Assembly: GCF_019100565.1 (NCBI RefSeq)
Contig: NZ_JAHRID010000009.1
Location: 124,001-188,000, forward strand
Reading direction: 5' to 3'
Origin: Arsukibacterium indicum
GTDB lineage: Bacteria; Pseudomonadota; Gammaproteobacteria; Enterobacterales; Alteromonadaceae
Length of the DNA: 64,000 nucleotides
The notes under the pieces are model-generated. The model was not told the DNA's origin. It did not search any database and was given only the letters and a program-made list of their open reading frames with translations. Every line of letters starts with the position of its first letter. Positions within the stretch are counted from its first letter, which is position 1. Position numbers and translations under genes: made by a program. Positions 56,874 through 64,000 of this stretch are shown in pieces.

Positions 56874-58505
56874 TCAAACTTTAAACGCCTGACAACCCTC
56901 TGACATTTCCCGGGCCAGCAAATTGAGTTGCTCGCTGGCATCAGAAGAGCGCTCAGCACTGTTACTAAGCTGACGGATATCGTCATTCAACAGCGTGATA
57001 CTGTCAGCAATAGCCGTCGCAACTTGTTGTTGCTCATCCGTTGCTACTGAAATTTCTGCATTTAACTGCACAATTTCCTTTACCGCGGCGGCTATTTGCC
57101 GGAACATTTGATCAGTTTGCCGCGACTGGCCAACACTCTCACTGGCCTGGGCGGCCGCTTGTGCCATTGCCGCTACCGCAGAGTCAGCTTGTTGCTGCAG
57201 CTGGCTTATCATATCGCGAATAGACTCGGTTGCCTGTTGGGTACTGGCAGAAAGCATCCTCACTTCATCTGCAACCACTGAAAAGCCGCGACCTGCTTCA
57301 CCAGCGCGGGCCGCTTCAATTGCAGCATTGAGTGCCAGTAAATTGGTTTGCTCTGAAATTTTCCGGATAACTTCTAATACGCCCGATATTTGTGCGCTGT
57401 CTTTTTGCAACTGACTGATAACATTGCTTGCCTGCAGCATTTTCTGCTCTAACTGCTCAGTCGTTGTCATACTGCAGGCGGCAACAAGGCTACCGTCATG
57501 ACTAAACTGCTCTGCCTGCTGAGCACGACTTGACGCATCTTTGCCGTTGTGGGCAACCTGACGAATCGCCATGGTCATTTGCTCAACGGCCGCCGCCACC
57601 TGACTAACCTGTCCACTCTGCCGCACAGACCCGGTGCTCACTTCTTCGCTGACAGAAAATACCTGTTCAGATTGCTCACTTAACGCGCCAGCACTGCTGC
57701 TGAGATTACGTATCAAATCAGAGAAAGACTGCAGCATGGTATTCAGGGCACGTGCCGCAAGCGCAATTTCATCATTGCCTTGCTCATTGGCTCGCAATTG
57801 CAGGTTTGACTGCCGGGCAACCTGCAGCAAAAGAAGCTGCAAGCCGTTTAACGGCCCGGACACAGAACGCTGAATGGCAAACACCAGGGCAGCTATCGCC
57901 AGCAACAACAGCACGCCACCAAACAGATATACCGTTACCAATCGGTCAGTGAATGTTACCGATTGATCCCGCACAATCGCGCCTGCCGCAATTTGCTGCT
58001 GAATAAAGGCATCAGCCAAATCGGTAAAACCGGTGATTCTCCGCTCGATTTCAGCGTTAATTGTTGATTCATTTAAAATGCGCACCAGCAATGCATCTGT
58101 GCCCGCAAACGCCAGCCATTCTTCATACTGTTTAATTGCCCCGGCGAAAGCGTCATCTAACGCCTGATAACTATTTTCTTCAGCAAGCTGTGGTCTTTTT
58201 TCACTGAAGCTTTGCCAATGCTGTTGAGCCTGCGCCAGCTGCGCCAAGACCGTGGTACGGGTATTCTCTGCCGATGCCCAACCCGTTCGGTACTTTCGTA
58301 TTTCAATAAGCCCCTGTTGCTGAAGCAGCTTTTGAGCACTCATCACATCAGCCAAAATGACAAGATGCTGATCATACAGCTGATGGAACAATTTATCTTT
58401 GGTTTGAGCTGCCCAGAAACTCGCTACCAACACCAGTGCCAATACCACTAGCGGCAACAGGCCCAATAATAAAATTCGTTGGGATATTTTCAGTTTGGAT
58501 AACAT
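56874..58505 (-). CDS. Methyl-accepting chemotaxis protein linked to pstSCAB
   Basis: 543 residues. TM1 (about 11-32), a periplasmic helical bundle (about 33-190, 4HB-like), TM2 (about 193-215), HAMP, then a cytoplasmic signalling domain whose tip [38 protein letters not shown] (cited as a whole, split over about 38 residues) is the standard MCP hairpin. The gene starts 47 bp after a Pho box and is followed by pstS after 131 bp on the same strand. Pi chemoreceptors CtpH and CtpL are known in P. aeruginosa; a phosphate role here is inferred from context, and no cheA/cheW is nearby. Confidence 0.92.
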   Translation of the reverse strand: MLSKLKISQRILLLGLLPLVVLALVLVASFWAAQTKDKLFHQLYDQHLVILADVMSAQKLLQQQGLIEIRKYRTGWASAENTRTTVLAQLAQAQQHWQSFSEKRPQLAEENSYQALDDAFAGAIKQYEEWLAFAGTDALLVRILNESTINAEIERRITGFTDLADAFIQQQIAAGAIVRDQSVTFTDRLVTVYLFGGVLLLLAIAALVFAIQRSVSGPLNGLQLLLLQVARQSNLQLRANEQGNDEIALAARALNTMLQSFSDLIRNLSSSAGALSEQSEQVFSVSEEVSTGSVRQSGQVSQVAAAVEQMTMAIRQVAHNGKDASSRAQQAEQFSHDGSLVAACSMTTTEQLEQKMLQASNVISQLQKDSAQISGVLEVIRKISEQTNLLALNAAIEAARAGEAGRGFSVVADEVRMLSASTQQATESIRDMISQLQQQADSAVAAMAQAAAQASESVGQSRQTDQMFRQIAAAVKEIVQLNAEISVATDEQQQVATAIADSITLLNDDIRQLSNSAERSSDASEQLNLLAREMSEGCQAFKV

Positions 58506-58551
58506 GCAGACATCTCAGGCAGCGTTAAAAGCATGAGAATACGTCCGGCAA

Positions 58552-58569
58552 ATGACGTTTTTATGACAA
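58552..58569 (-). promoter_or_regulatory. Pho box upstream of the chemoreceptor-pst operon
   Basis: Minus-strand TTGTCAT-AAAA-ACGTCAT: heptamers 6/7 and 5/7, exact 11-bp spacing, AAAA linker; 15 of 18 positions agree with the E. coli consensus. 46 bp before the chemoreceptor ATG. No comparable site lies directly in front of pstS itself. Confidence 0.75.
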
Positions 58570-58614
58570 TCGGAGTATTGCTGGCAGTAAAAGTTTTCGG
58601 ACCATTTGCAGATT

Positions 58615-58641
58615 AAAAAACCCACCTGAAAGGTGGGTTTT
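58615..58641 (-). terminator. Terminator after the small lipoprotein gene
   Basis: 10-bp stem AAAACCCACC/GGTGGGTTTT; minus-strand T run; 19 bp after the lipoprotein stop. Confidence 0.86.
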
Positions 58642-58659
58642 AACGTTTAGCCTGCAGGC

Positions 58660-58881
58660 TTATTTTTCGTCTTTGGTCACTGCCACTCTTTTGGTTGGCG
58701 GATTTAACCAGACCACATGGCCGGTGTGTTTTGAGGTGCGGGTTAAACTGTTGGCTTCAGCAAGCCGATCATTGTCAACCACATAAGTGTATTGTTGTTT
58801 GCTCAGGCTGGAGCAACCGCTAAGGCCTATCAGTGCCAATGCTGCCATGGCTGTTACCAGGTGTTTTTTATTCATTTTCAT
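58660..58881 (-). CDS. Small lipoprotein of unknown function
   Basis: 73 residues from MKMNKKHLVTAMAA, with AGGAG upstream. Lipobox LSGC (Cys22), followed by SSLSKQQYTYVVDNDRLAEANSLTRTSKHTGHVVW, no known domain, and a basic ending. Similar short lipoproteins of roughly this length occur in related genera. Upstream is an AT-rich 213-bp region with a Pho-box-like match on the opposite strand. Function unknown. Confidence 0.75.
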   Translation of the reverse strand: MKMNKKHLVTAMAALALIGLSGCSSLSKQQYTYVVDNDRLAEANSLTRTSKHTGHVVWLNPPTKRVAVTKDEK

Positions 58882-59094
58882 CGTTGTACTCCTGCTACGT
58901 CTTACCCAGACTATAGTCAGCACAACGACGGCTGTCTAGCATATTTTTATTACAGTTTAGTGAAGGTTGAGAATATTTTTTATTTATTATAAGTCATTGT
59001 TTTAAATATAAATATTAAGACTTCAACAATAAGTATGCTGTCATAATTATGCCATCTTGTTTAATTAAATGTTAAAAGTGGTATTTGGGCTATC

Positions 59095-59850
59095 TCAACC
59101 TCTATCTGGCCGCCTGGGTTGCAGTTCCACCCTGGATGATTGGCCGCTGCTTACCCGTGCCATAAAAACAGCTTGTTTTGCCAGATGAACACTGTGCTCA
59201 GCAATCCGCTCCAGTGCTCTGGCTACCCAATTCACGCCCAGGGTGGCGCCAAGTTGCCCAGTCTGGCTCGGGGCATTTTCAGCCAGATTACTTCGTAAAA
59301 TCGCGCCATAGCATTTATTAACTGTTGCAGCCAGACTGATTGCCTGCTCAGCCTGGGCACTGCTTTGCTGCTGCAGTGCAGCAAGGGCTAATCCCAGCAT
59401 CCGGCCAACCGGCTCGGCCAGAGTAGTAATAGCTGTTAGCTGTTTTGCAGTCGGTGTATTAGTTTTGTTTAGCAATATCTGTTGCGCGATCTGAACGTTT
59501 TGATTGCAGATTTGCTCAATGTCGCTTATCGCTTTTAACAGCGCCAGCACTAATCTTAAATCACGATCACTGGCAGTATGGCTTAACATGTCAAGGCAAT
59601 GATCATCCATGGCTAACTCAAAATCCTGAGCGCGTTGCAACTGACTTAGTACCTGCTGCGCCTGCCGGATATTATTGCTCTGATATGCACTGAGTACCTG
59701 TTCAAATTGTTGCAGGGCCAGGCTGCTAATTGCGTGCAAGCGCTGGCGGGCTCGCGCCATGTCGGCGCTAAATCCTTGCTCAGTACTGCCCGAGCTTGCC
59801 TGGCTTTTACCCGGATCGCGCTGGTTGCTGTCTGTCATCGTTTTTTTCAT
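59095..59850 (-). CDS. Divergent PhoU-domain protein
   Basis: About 251 residues from MKKTMTDSNQRDPG with AAAAGG upstream; an ATG 15 bp earlier is also possible. Two PhoU-like bundles are seen: residues about 35-135 with LQQFEQVLSAYQSNNIRQAQ and LALLKAISDIEQICNQNVQIAQ, and about 145-235 with VARALERIAEHSVHLAKQAVFM. The E/D motifs that bind metal in PhoU are altered (ISDIEQICNQ rather than [10 protein letters not shown]). A charged N-terminal extension of 30 residues precedes them. Divergent from arsR. Probably a paralogue with a changed role; no phosphate-specific evidence beyond location. Confidence 0.75.
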   Translation of the reverse strand: MKKTMTDSNQRDPGKSQASSGSTEQGFSADMARARQRLHAISSLALQQFEQVLSAYQSNNIRQAQQVLSQLQRAQDFELAMDDHCLDMLSHTASDRDLRLVLALLKAISDIEQICNQNVQIAQQILLNKTNTPTAKQLTAITTLAEPVGRMLGLALAALQQQSSAQAEQAISLAATVNKCYGAILRSNLAENAPSQTGQLGATLGVNWVARALERIAEHSVHLAKQAVFMARVSSGQSSRVELQPRRPDRG

Positions 59851-59976
59851 GGCAACCTTTTCCATTACAACCTAAGTATACCGGCATAGTAGCGCTGCCC
59901 GGGTTTAGGGTAAAGCCGGGCTCAGTCCAATAACTCAGATTCATTAACAAAGGGTGCTTTGGAAGCAAAACGGTGC

Positions 59977-60015
59977 TTGACATATGAATTTTCGCATATA
60001 TGATTATCCGCATAT
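59977..60015 (+). promoter_or_regulatory. arsR promoter with likely ArsR operator
   Basis: TTGACA (perfect -35, 59977-59982), 16-bp spacer, TATGAT (5/6 to -10, 59999-60004). Within the spacer is the inverted repeat ATATG-N8-CATAT (59982-59999); CGCATAT occurs twice, at 59993-59999 and 60009-60015. This fits autorepression of the ars operon. Confidence 0.7.
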
Positions 60016-60039
60016 TTAAATCAAAGGTACTGCCTGCTG

Positions 60040-60384
60040 ATGTTATGCCCTGTTACGTTTTATAAAGCGCTGGCCGATGATACCCGCTTAAAAAGCCTGC
60101 TGTTAATCACCGAACAGCAAGAGCTGTGTGTCTGTGAGCTGATGACAGCACTGGAGCTGAGCCAGCCAAAAATCTCCCGCCATTTAGCCCAGCTGCGAAA
60201 AGCCAATGTCCTGGCGGACAGGCGAAGTGGCCAGTGGGTGTTTTATTCACTGCACCCCGCTCTGCCGACCTGGGCGCAACAAGTATTAAAGCAAACATTG
60301 CTGGCGAATGAGTTATATCTGGCGCCATGCCGACAGCAACTTAGCCTGATATCAGAACGTGCTGTTACACAAAGCTGCTGCTAA
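60040..60384 (+). CDS. arsR: ArsR-family arsenic-responsive repressor
   Basis: 114 residues, winged-helix ArsR/SmtB family. FYKALADDTRLKSLLLI, then the metalloid site ELCVCEL (Cys30, Cys32), where E. coli ArsR has ELCVCDLC with a third cysteine; here that position is Met. The C terminus ends SCC (Cys113, Cys114), which could supply the third ligand as in some ArsR types. HTH LELSQPKISRHLAQLRKANVL. First gene of arsR-GAPDH-arsJ; as(III) inducer expected. Confidence 0.93.
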   Translation: MLCPVTFYKALADDTRLKSLLLITEQQELCVCELMTALELSQPKISRHLAQLRKANVLADRRSGQWVFYSLHPALPTWAQQVLKQTLLANELYLAPCRQQLSLISERAVTQSCC

Positions 60385-60402
60385 AGACAAAAGGACACTA
60401 AC

Positions 60403-61413
60403 ATGAGTATAAAAGTAGGAATTAACGGCTTTGGCCGGATTGGCCGCCTGGCGCTGCGCGCAGCATTTGACTGGCCAGAACTGGAGTTTATCCGGATTAA
60501 CGACCCGGCTGCTGATGCGGCAACTTATGCCCATTTGCTGAACTTCGATTCGGTGCATGGAATTTGGCGCCATAATGCCAGCGCCGGGGGCAGTACTATT
60601 TTCATCAACGATAAAGCTATTGCCGTCAGCCATAACAAGGCAATCAGTGATACCGACTGGTCTGACTGCGACGTCGTTATTGAAGCCTCCGGCAAGATGA
60701 AAAGCGCTGCTGTGCTGCAGGATTATCTGCGTCAGGGAGTAAAACGGGTGGTAGTGAGTGCCCCGGTAAAAGAGGCCGGGGTGTTAAATGTGGTAATGGG
60801 CGTTAATCATCAGCTGTATGACAAAAATAAACACCCGATAGTCACCGCAGCCAGCTGCACCACAAACTGTCTGGCGCCGGTAGTAAAAGTTATTCACCAG
60901 CAACTGGGTATTAAGCATGGTTCCATTACCACTATTCATGATTTGACTAACACCCAAAGTATAATGGATACCCCACATAAGGATTTACGCCGGGCCCGGG
61001 CTTGCGGCAGCAGCTTAATTCCTACTACTACAGGTTCAGCCACTGCCATTGTTGAAATTTTTCCGGAACTTAAAGGTCGGTTAAATGGCCATGCAGTGCG
61101 GGTACCGCTGACCAACGCCTCGCTGACAGACTGCGTGTTTGAGGTTGAGCGCGAGACAACAGTAGCGGAAGTAAACGCTATGCTTAAAGCGGCTGCCGAT
61201 GGCGAGCTGAAAGACATTCTGGGTTTTGAGACCCGGCCCCTGGTATCGATTGACTATAAAACCGACCCACGCTCCAGCATTATTGATGCGCTGAGCACCA
61301 TGGTAATTAATGGCACTCAGGTAAAAGTTTATGCCTGGTATGACAATGAGTGGGGGTACGCCAACCGCACTGTCGAACTGGCGAAAATGGTTGGTTTACA
61401 GGATAAGATCTAA
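60403..61413 (+). CDS. gap: Glyceraldehyde-3-phosphate dehydrogenase of the ars operon
   Basis: 336 residues. NAD-binding N terminus [19 protein letters not shown], catalytic Cys152 in [10 protein letters not shown], and the conserved ending [18 protein letters not shown]. In operons with arsJ this GAPDH forms 1-arseno-3-phosphoglycerate from arsenate and glyceraldehyde 3-phosphate, which ArsJ then exports. The pairing here, between arsR (18 bp) and arsJ (2 bp), identifies it as the resistance-type paralogue rather than the glycolytic one, though sequence alone cannot separate them. Confidence 0.93.
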   Translation: MSIKVGINGFGRIGRLALRAAFDWPELEFIRINDPAADAATYAHLLNFDSVHGIWRHNASAGGSTIFINDKAIAVSHNKAISDTDWSDCDVVIEASGKMKSAAVLQDYLRQGVKRVVVSAPVKEAGVLNVVMGVNHQLYDKNKHPIVTAASCTTNCLAPVVKVIHQQLGIKHGSITTIHDLTNTQSIMDTPHKDLRRARACGSSLIPTTTGSATAIVEIFPELKGRLNGHAVRVPLTNASLTDCVFEVERETTVAEVNAMLKAAADGELKDILGFETRPLVSIDYKTDPRSSIIDALSTMVINGTQVKVYAWYDNEWGYANRTVELAKMVGLQDKI

Positions 61414-61415
61414 GC

Positions 61416-62627
61416 ATGATGCTGGCGACACTCTCTTCTTCTGTTCGCCAGTATTTACTGGTAACGGCGAATTACTGGGCCTTCACCCTGACCGACGGCG
61501 CGCTGCGGATGTTGGTAGTGCTGCACTTTTACAGTCTGGGTTACAGTGGCCTGAGCATTGCCATGCTGTTTTTGTTTTATGAAGTTTTCGGTGTTGTTAC
61601 CAATCTTGCTGGCGGCTGGCTGGGGGCGCGCATCGGTTTAAACCGTACCATGAATATTGGGCTGTTTTTGCAAATTGTTGCGCTGTCGATGTTGTTACTT
61701 CCTGCGACATACTTAGTGGTACCCTGGGTGATGGCCGCCCAGGCGCTGTCAGGCATCGCCAAAGATTTAAATAAAATGAGCGCCAAAAGCAGCATTAAAA
61801 TGCTCGTATCCAGCGAGGCACAAGGTACCTTATTTAAGTGGGTGGCGCTGTTAACAGGCTCTAAAAATGCGTTAAAAGGCCTGGGCTTTTTCGCCGGTGG
61901 CTTACTCCTTAGTTTGGTGGGCTTTCAGCTGGCGATTTTGTGCTTAGCCCTGATGTTGCTGCTGGTCTGGACCTGCAGTTTAATTAAATTAAAGCAGGAT
62001 CTGGGAAAAAGCAGGGTAAAACCTAAATTCCGGGAAATGCTGTCGAAAAGCCGGGCTATCAATATCTTATCCGCTGCCCGTATGCTGTTGTTCGGAGCCC
62101 GCGACGTCTGGTTTGTTATTGCCCTACCACTTTTTTTAGCAAGTTCGCTGGGCTGGGATCACTGGACAGTTGGTGGCTTTCTGGCGTTGTGGGTTATCGG
62201 CTATGGCGGGGTGCAAAGTATCGCTCCGTTACTACTGGGTAAAAACACCCTGCCCGACGGCAGAACCGTTACGTTTTGGGCCGCATTGCTCTGTGTTATC
62301 CCAGGCCTGATAGCCATTGCCCTTAGTGCAAACTGGCATATTGAGCTGACACTGCTGGCCGGGTTAATGCTATTTGGCGTGGTATTTGCCATTAACTCGG
62401 CGGTGCACAGTTATTTAATTGTCAGCTATGCCAAAAGTGACGGCGTATCTCTGGATGTTGGCTTTTACTATATGGCCAACGCAATGGGCCGGTTACTGGG
62501 TACTGTGCTGTCAGGCTGGCTGTATCAGAGCGCAGGTCTGGTTAGCTGCTTATGGGTAGCGTCGGTGCTGCTGCTGTTTACGGTATTTATTTCCGCCAAA
62601 CTACCTGCTGACAAAAACGCTATTTAA
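61416..62627 (+). CDS. arsJ: ArsJ organoarsenical efflux permease
   Basis: 403 residues, about twelve membrane segments in MFS arrangement. Starts MMLATLSSSVRQYLLVTANYWAFTLTDGALRMLVVLHF; GGWLGARIGLNRTMNIGL contains the MFS motif A-like loop, and KDLNKMSAKSSIKMLV is a characteristic ArsJ segment. It starts 2 bp after the ars-GAPDH stop, the pairing known for arsenate resistance by 1-arseno-3-phosphoglycerate export. No arsC or arsB was seen in the window. Confidence 0.93.
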   Translation: MMLATLSSSVRQYLLVTANYWAFTLTDGALRMLVVLHFYSLGYSGLSIAMLFLFYEVFGVVTNLAGGWLGARIGLNRTMNIGLFLQIVALSMLLLPATYLVVPWVMAAQALSGIAKDLNKMSAKSSIKMLVSSEAQGTLFKWVALLTGSKNALKGLGFFAGGLLLSLVGFQLAILCLALMLLLVWTCSLIKLKQDLGKSRVKPKFREMLSKSRAINILSAARMLLFGARDVWFVIALPLFLASSLGWDHWTVGGFLALWVIGYGGVQSIAPLLLGKNTLPDGRTVTFWAALLCVIPGLIAIALSANWHIELTLLAGLMLFGVVFAINSAVHSYLIVSYAKSDGVSLDVGFYYMANAMGRLLGTVLSGWLYQSAGLVSCLWVASVLLLFTVFISAKLPADKNAI

Positions 62628-62724
62628 TTAGTAACGGCTACCTTAAATAAGCATTGGTCATTCGCACAACATTAAAAATGCGTCTACAGTAAAATAATCC
62701 GTTAAATGTGTAGTATCGACGTGC

Positions 62725-64000
62725 ATGACGCCTAATTCAGAATTCAGTCATCCCTTAGCTGTTCTTCCCCCGGCCCGGCTTGATAAGCTGCGCACCAAAC
62801 GTTTACTGCAAATAACAGGCCTGACCCTGTTTGGTCTGGTATTGGCCGTGGCAGTTGCCGCAGGTACAACCAAGTGGGTATTGCTGGCTGGCTGCTGTTC
62901 CCTCGGTTTTGCTGGCTTGCTGGCGTATCAGCGCCGGGTGGTTTTTGCTACTTATATTTTGCTGTGGGCGATGTGCTTAATGTTGTCTGCACTGGCGTTT
63001 TTATCGGGCGGCATCCGCGATTTAGCGCTGCTGGGCTATCCAGGTGTGCTGGTTTTTGCCGCTATGCTAGGCAACAGCCGGCTGTTTTTCTCATTAATCA
63101 GTTTTATGCTGGTGTTCTGCGGTGTTCTGACCTACCTGGCAGTCAGTGGCATCGTCCAGCCGGTTATTCCACAGATCAGCGCCGCCCACTTTGTATTTAT
63201 TGGTGCCATATTGCTGGTTACCGGCGGATGCGTGTATTTACTGTATCGCGACCAGCAACGGCTTATGCACTCACTGCAAAGCGAAAATCACCGGGTAAAA
63301 CAAAGCCAGGCACACATCGAGCATCTGGCATTGCATGATCCACTTACCGGCCTGCCTAACCGGGTTTATTGCCAGCAGCATTTTCAGCGTTTGTATAACG
63401 AATGCCTTGCCAATGCTCAGCGCCTGGCTGTTGTACTGCTGGATCTGGACAATTTTAAACCGGTAAATGATTCGCTGGGTCATGCTGCCGGCGATTTACT
63501 ACTGCAGCAGTTAGCCCGCCGACTGGAAAATCTGTTAGCTGAAAATGATATTTTATGTCGGTTCGGCGGCGATGAGTTTTTATTGCTGGTACCCGGTTTC
63601 GACAATAGCGAAGCGCTGGCAGCGAAGGCTCAAGCCTTACTCCAACAAACCACCGCGCCCTTTTTTATTATGCAAAACCAGATTGAAATTTCAGGCTCAG
63701 TCGGTATTGCTATCATGCCAGACGATGGCAACGAGTTCAGTGAAATATGCAAACATGCCGATATGGCCATGTTTCAGGCAAAAGCAGATGGCCGCAATGT
63801 TTACCGCTTTTACCATGACGAATTAAACAAGGCCAGTATCGATAAATTCAACTTGCTGCAGCTTATGCGAAAGGCATTAAAAAATAACGAATTCCAGTTG
63901 TATTTTCAACCCAAGCTGCAGCTGAGCGATCAACGGATTATCGGTGCTGAAGCACTGCTACGCTGGCCTCAGCCAGATGGCAGCATGATTGCCCCGGATG
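62725..64000 (+). CDS. GGDEF-EAL domain protein, partial
   Basis: Runs off the right edge; 425 codons are visible. The N-terminal half (about 20-175) is hydrophobic with five or six membrane segments (LLQITGLTLFGLVLAVAVAAG, SLGFAGLLAYQ and later), a membrane sensor of unknown kind. A GGDEF domain follows: HDPLTGLPNR, LLDLDNFKPVNDSLGHAAGD and RFGGDEFLLLV (intact GGDEF). The EAL domain begins about residue 385 with FQPKLQLSDQRIIGAEALLRW (EAL present). It could make or degrade cyclic di-GMP; the rest of the EAL motifs lie outside the window. Confidence 0.93.
   Translation, partial: MTPNSEFSHPLAVLPPARLDKLRTKRLLQITGLTLFGLVLAVAVAAGTTKWVLLAGCCSLGFAGLLAYQRRVVFATYILLWAMCLMLSALAFLSGGIRDLALLGYPGVLVFAAMLGNSRLFFSLISFMLVFCGVLTYLAVSGIVQPVIPQISAAHFVFIGAILLVTGGCVYLLYRDQQRLMHSLQSENHRVKQSQAHIEHLALHDPLTGLPNRVYCQQHFQRLYNECLANAQRLAVVLLDLDNFKPVNDSLGHAAGDLLLQQLARRLENLLAENDILCRFGGDEFLLLVPGFDNSEALAAKAQALLQQTTAPFFIMQNQIEISGSVGIAIMPDDGNEFSEICKHADMAMFQAKADGRNVYRFYHDELNKASIDKFNLLQLMRKALKNNEFQLYFQPKLQLSDQRIIGAEALLRWPQPDGSMIAPD

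Noticed and set aside
59897-59922. GCCCGG...CCGGGC inverted repeat between the PhoU-like gene and arsR
   Set aside because: 6-bp stem with a 14-base loop and no clear link to either promoter; may be chance.

Overview
The window reads as a chromosomal segment of a free-living gammaproteobacterium, most likely in the Alteromonadales/Chromatiaceae group around Rheinheimera, Arsukibacterium and Alishewanella. The basis is gene order (dusB-fis, aroQ-accB-accC, queA-tgt-yajC-secD-secF, pstSCAB-phoU, ppk-ppx, phoB-phoR), protein resemblance to E. coli and Shewanella-type orthologues, and a secreted subtilisin with C-terminal PPC domains. The genus is an inference. I saw no rRNA, tRNA, CRISPR array, integrase or transposase gene.

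Layout. 1-12 kb is housekeeping: the 3' end of dsbD, aroQ-accBC, prmA, dusB-fis, purH, then a gamma-glutamylcyclotransferase-like gene, sixA, csaA, fpr, two adjacent traT-like lipoprotein genes and suhB. 12-19 kb is a minus-strand run of a rhodanese, secF-secD-yajC, tgt, queA and oxyR. A 104-bp hairpin element bounded by a perfect 10-bp inverted repeat lies between tgt and queA. 19.6-21.9 kb is a secreted S8 protease with a 17-bp palindrome in its promoter region.

22-64 kb is dominated by phosphate biology. It holds a low-affinity PiT transporter with its DUF47 partner, a first pstSCAB-phoU operon, ppk-ppx, phoBR, a lipoprotein plus TonB-dependent receptor pair, an OprP/OprO-type porin, a second pst operon (pstSCAB) preceded by a methyl-accepting chemotaxis protein, a divergent PhoU-like protein, and an arsR-GAPDH-arsJ arsenate-resistance operon. 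A second two-component system, an OmpW-like protein and a CaMKII-association-domain-like exported protein sit in the middle. The window ends inside a GGDEF-EAL protein gene.

Pho-box-like direct repeats (two copies of CTGTCAT spaced 11 bp start to start) were scored by hand. They lie upstream of phoB, ppk, the lipoprotein/TonB-receptor pair, the porin and the chemoreceptor-pst operon. Together these suggest a PhoB regulon covering outer-membrane passage (TonB receptor, porin), periplasmic capture and ABC import, polyphosphate storage, and possibly chemotaxis toward phosphate. The arsenate operon next door would deal with arsenate that enters through phosphate transporters. The most novel candidates are the Pho-controlled duplicated lipoprotein with its TonB receptor, and the chemoreceptor built into the second pst operon.
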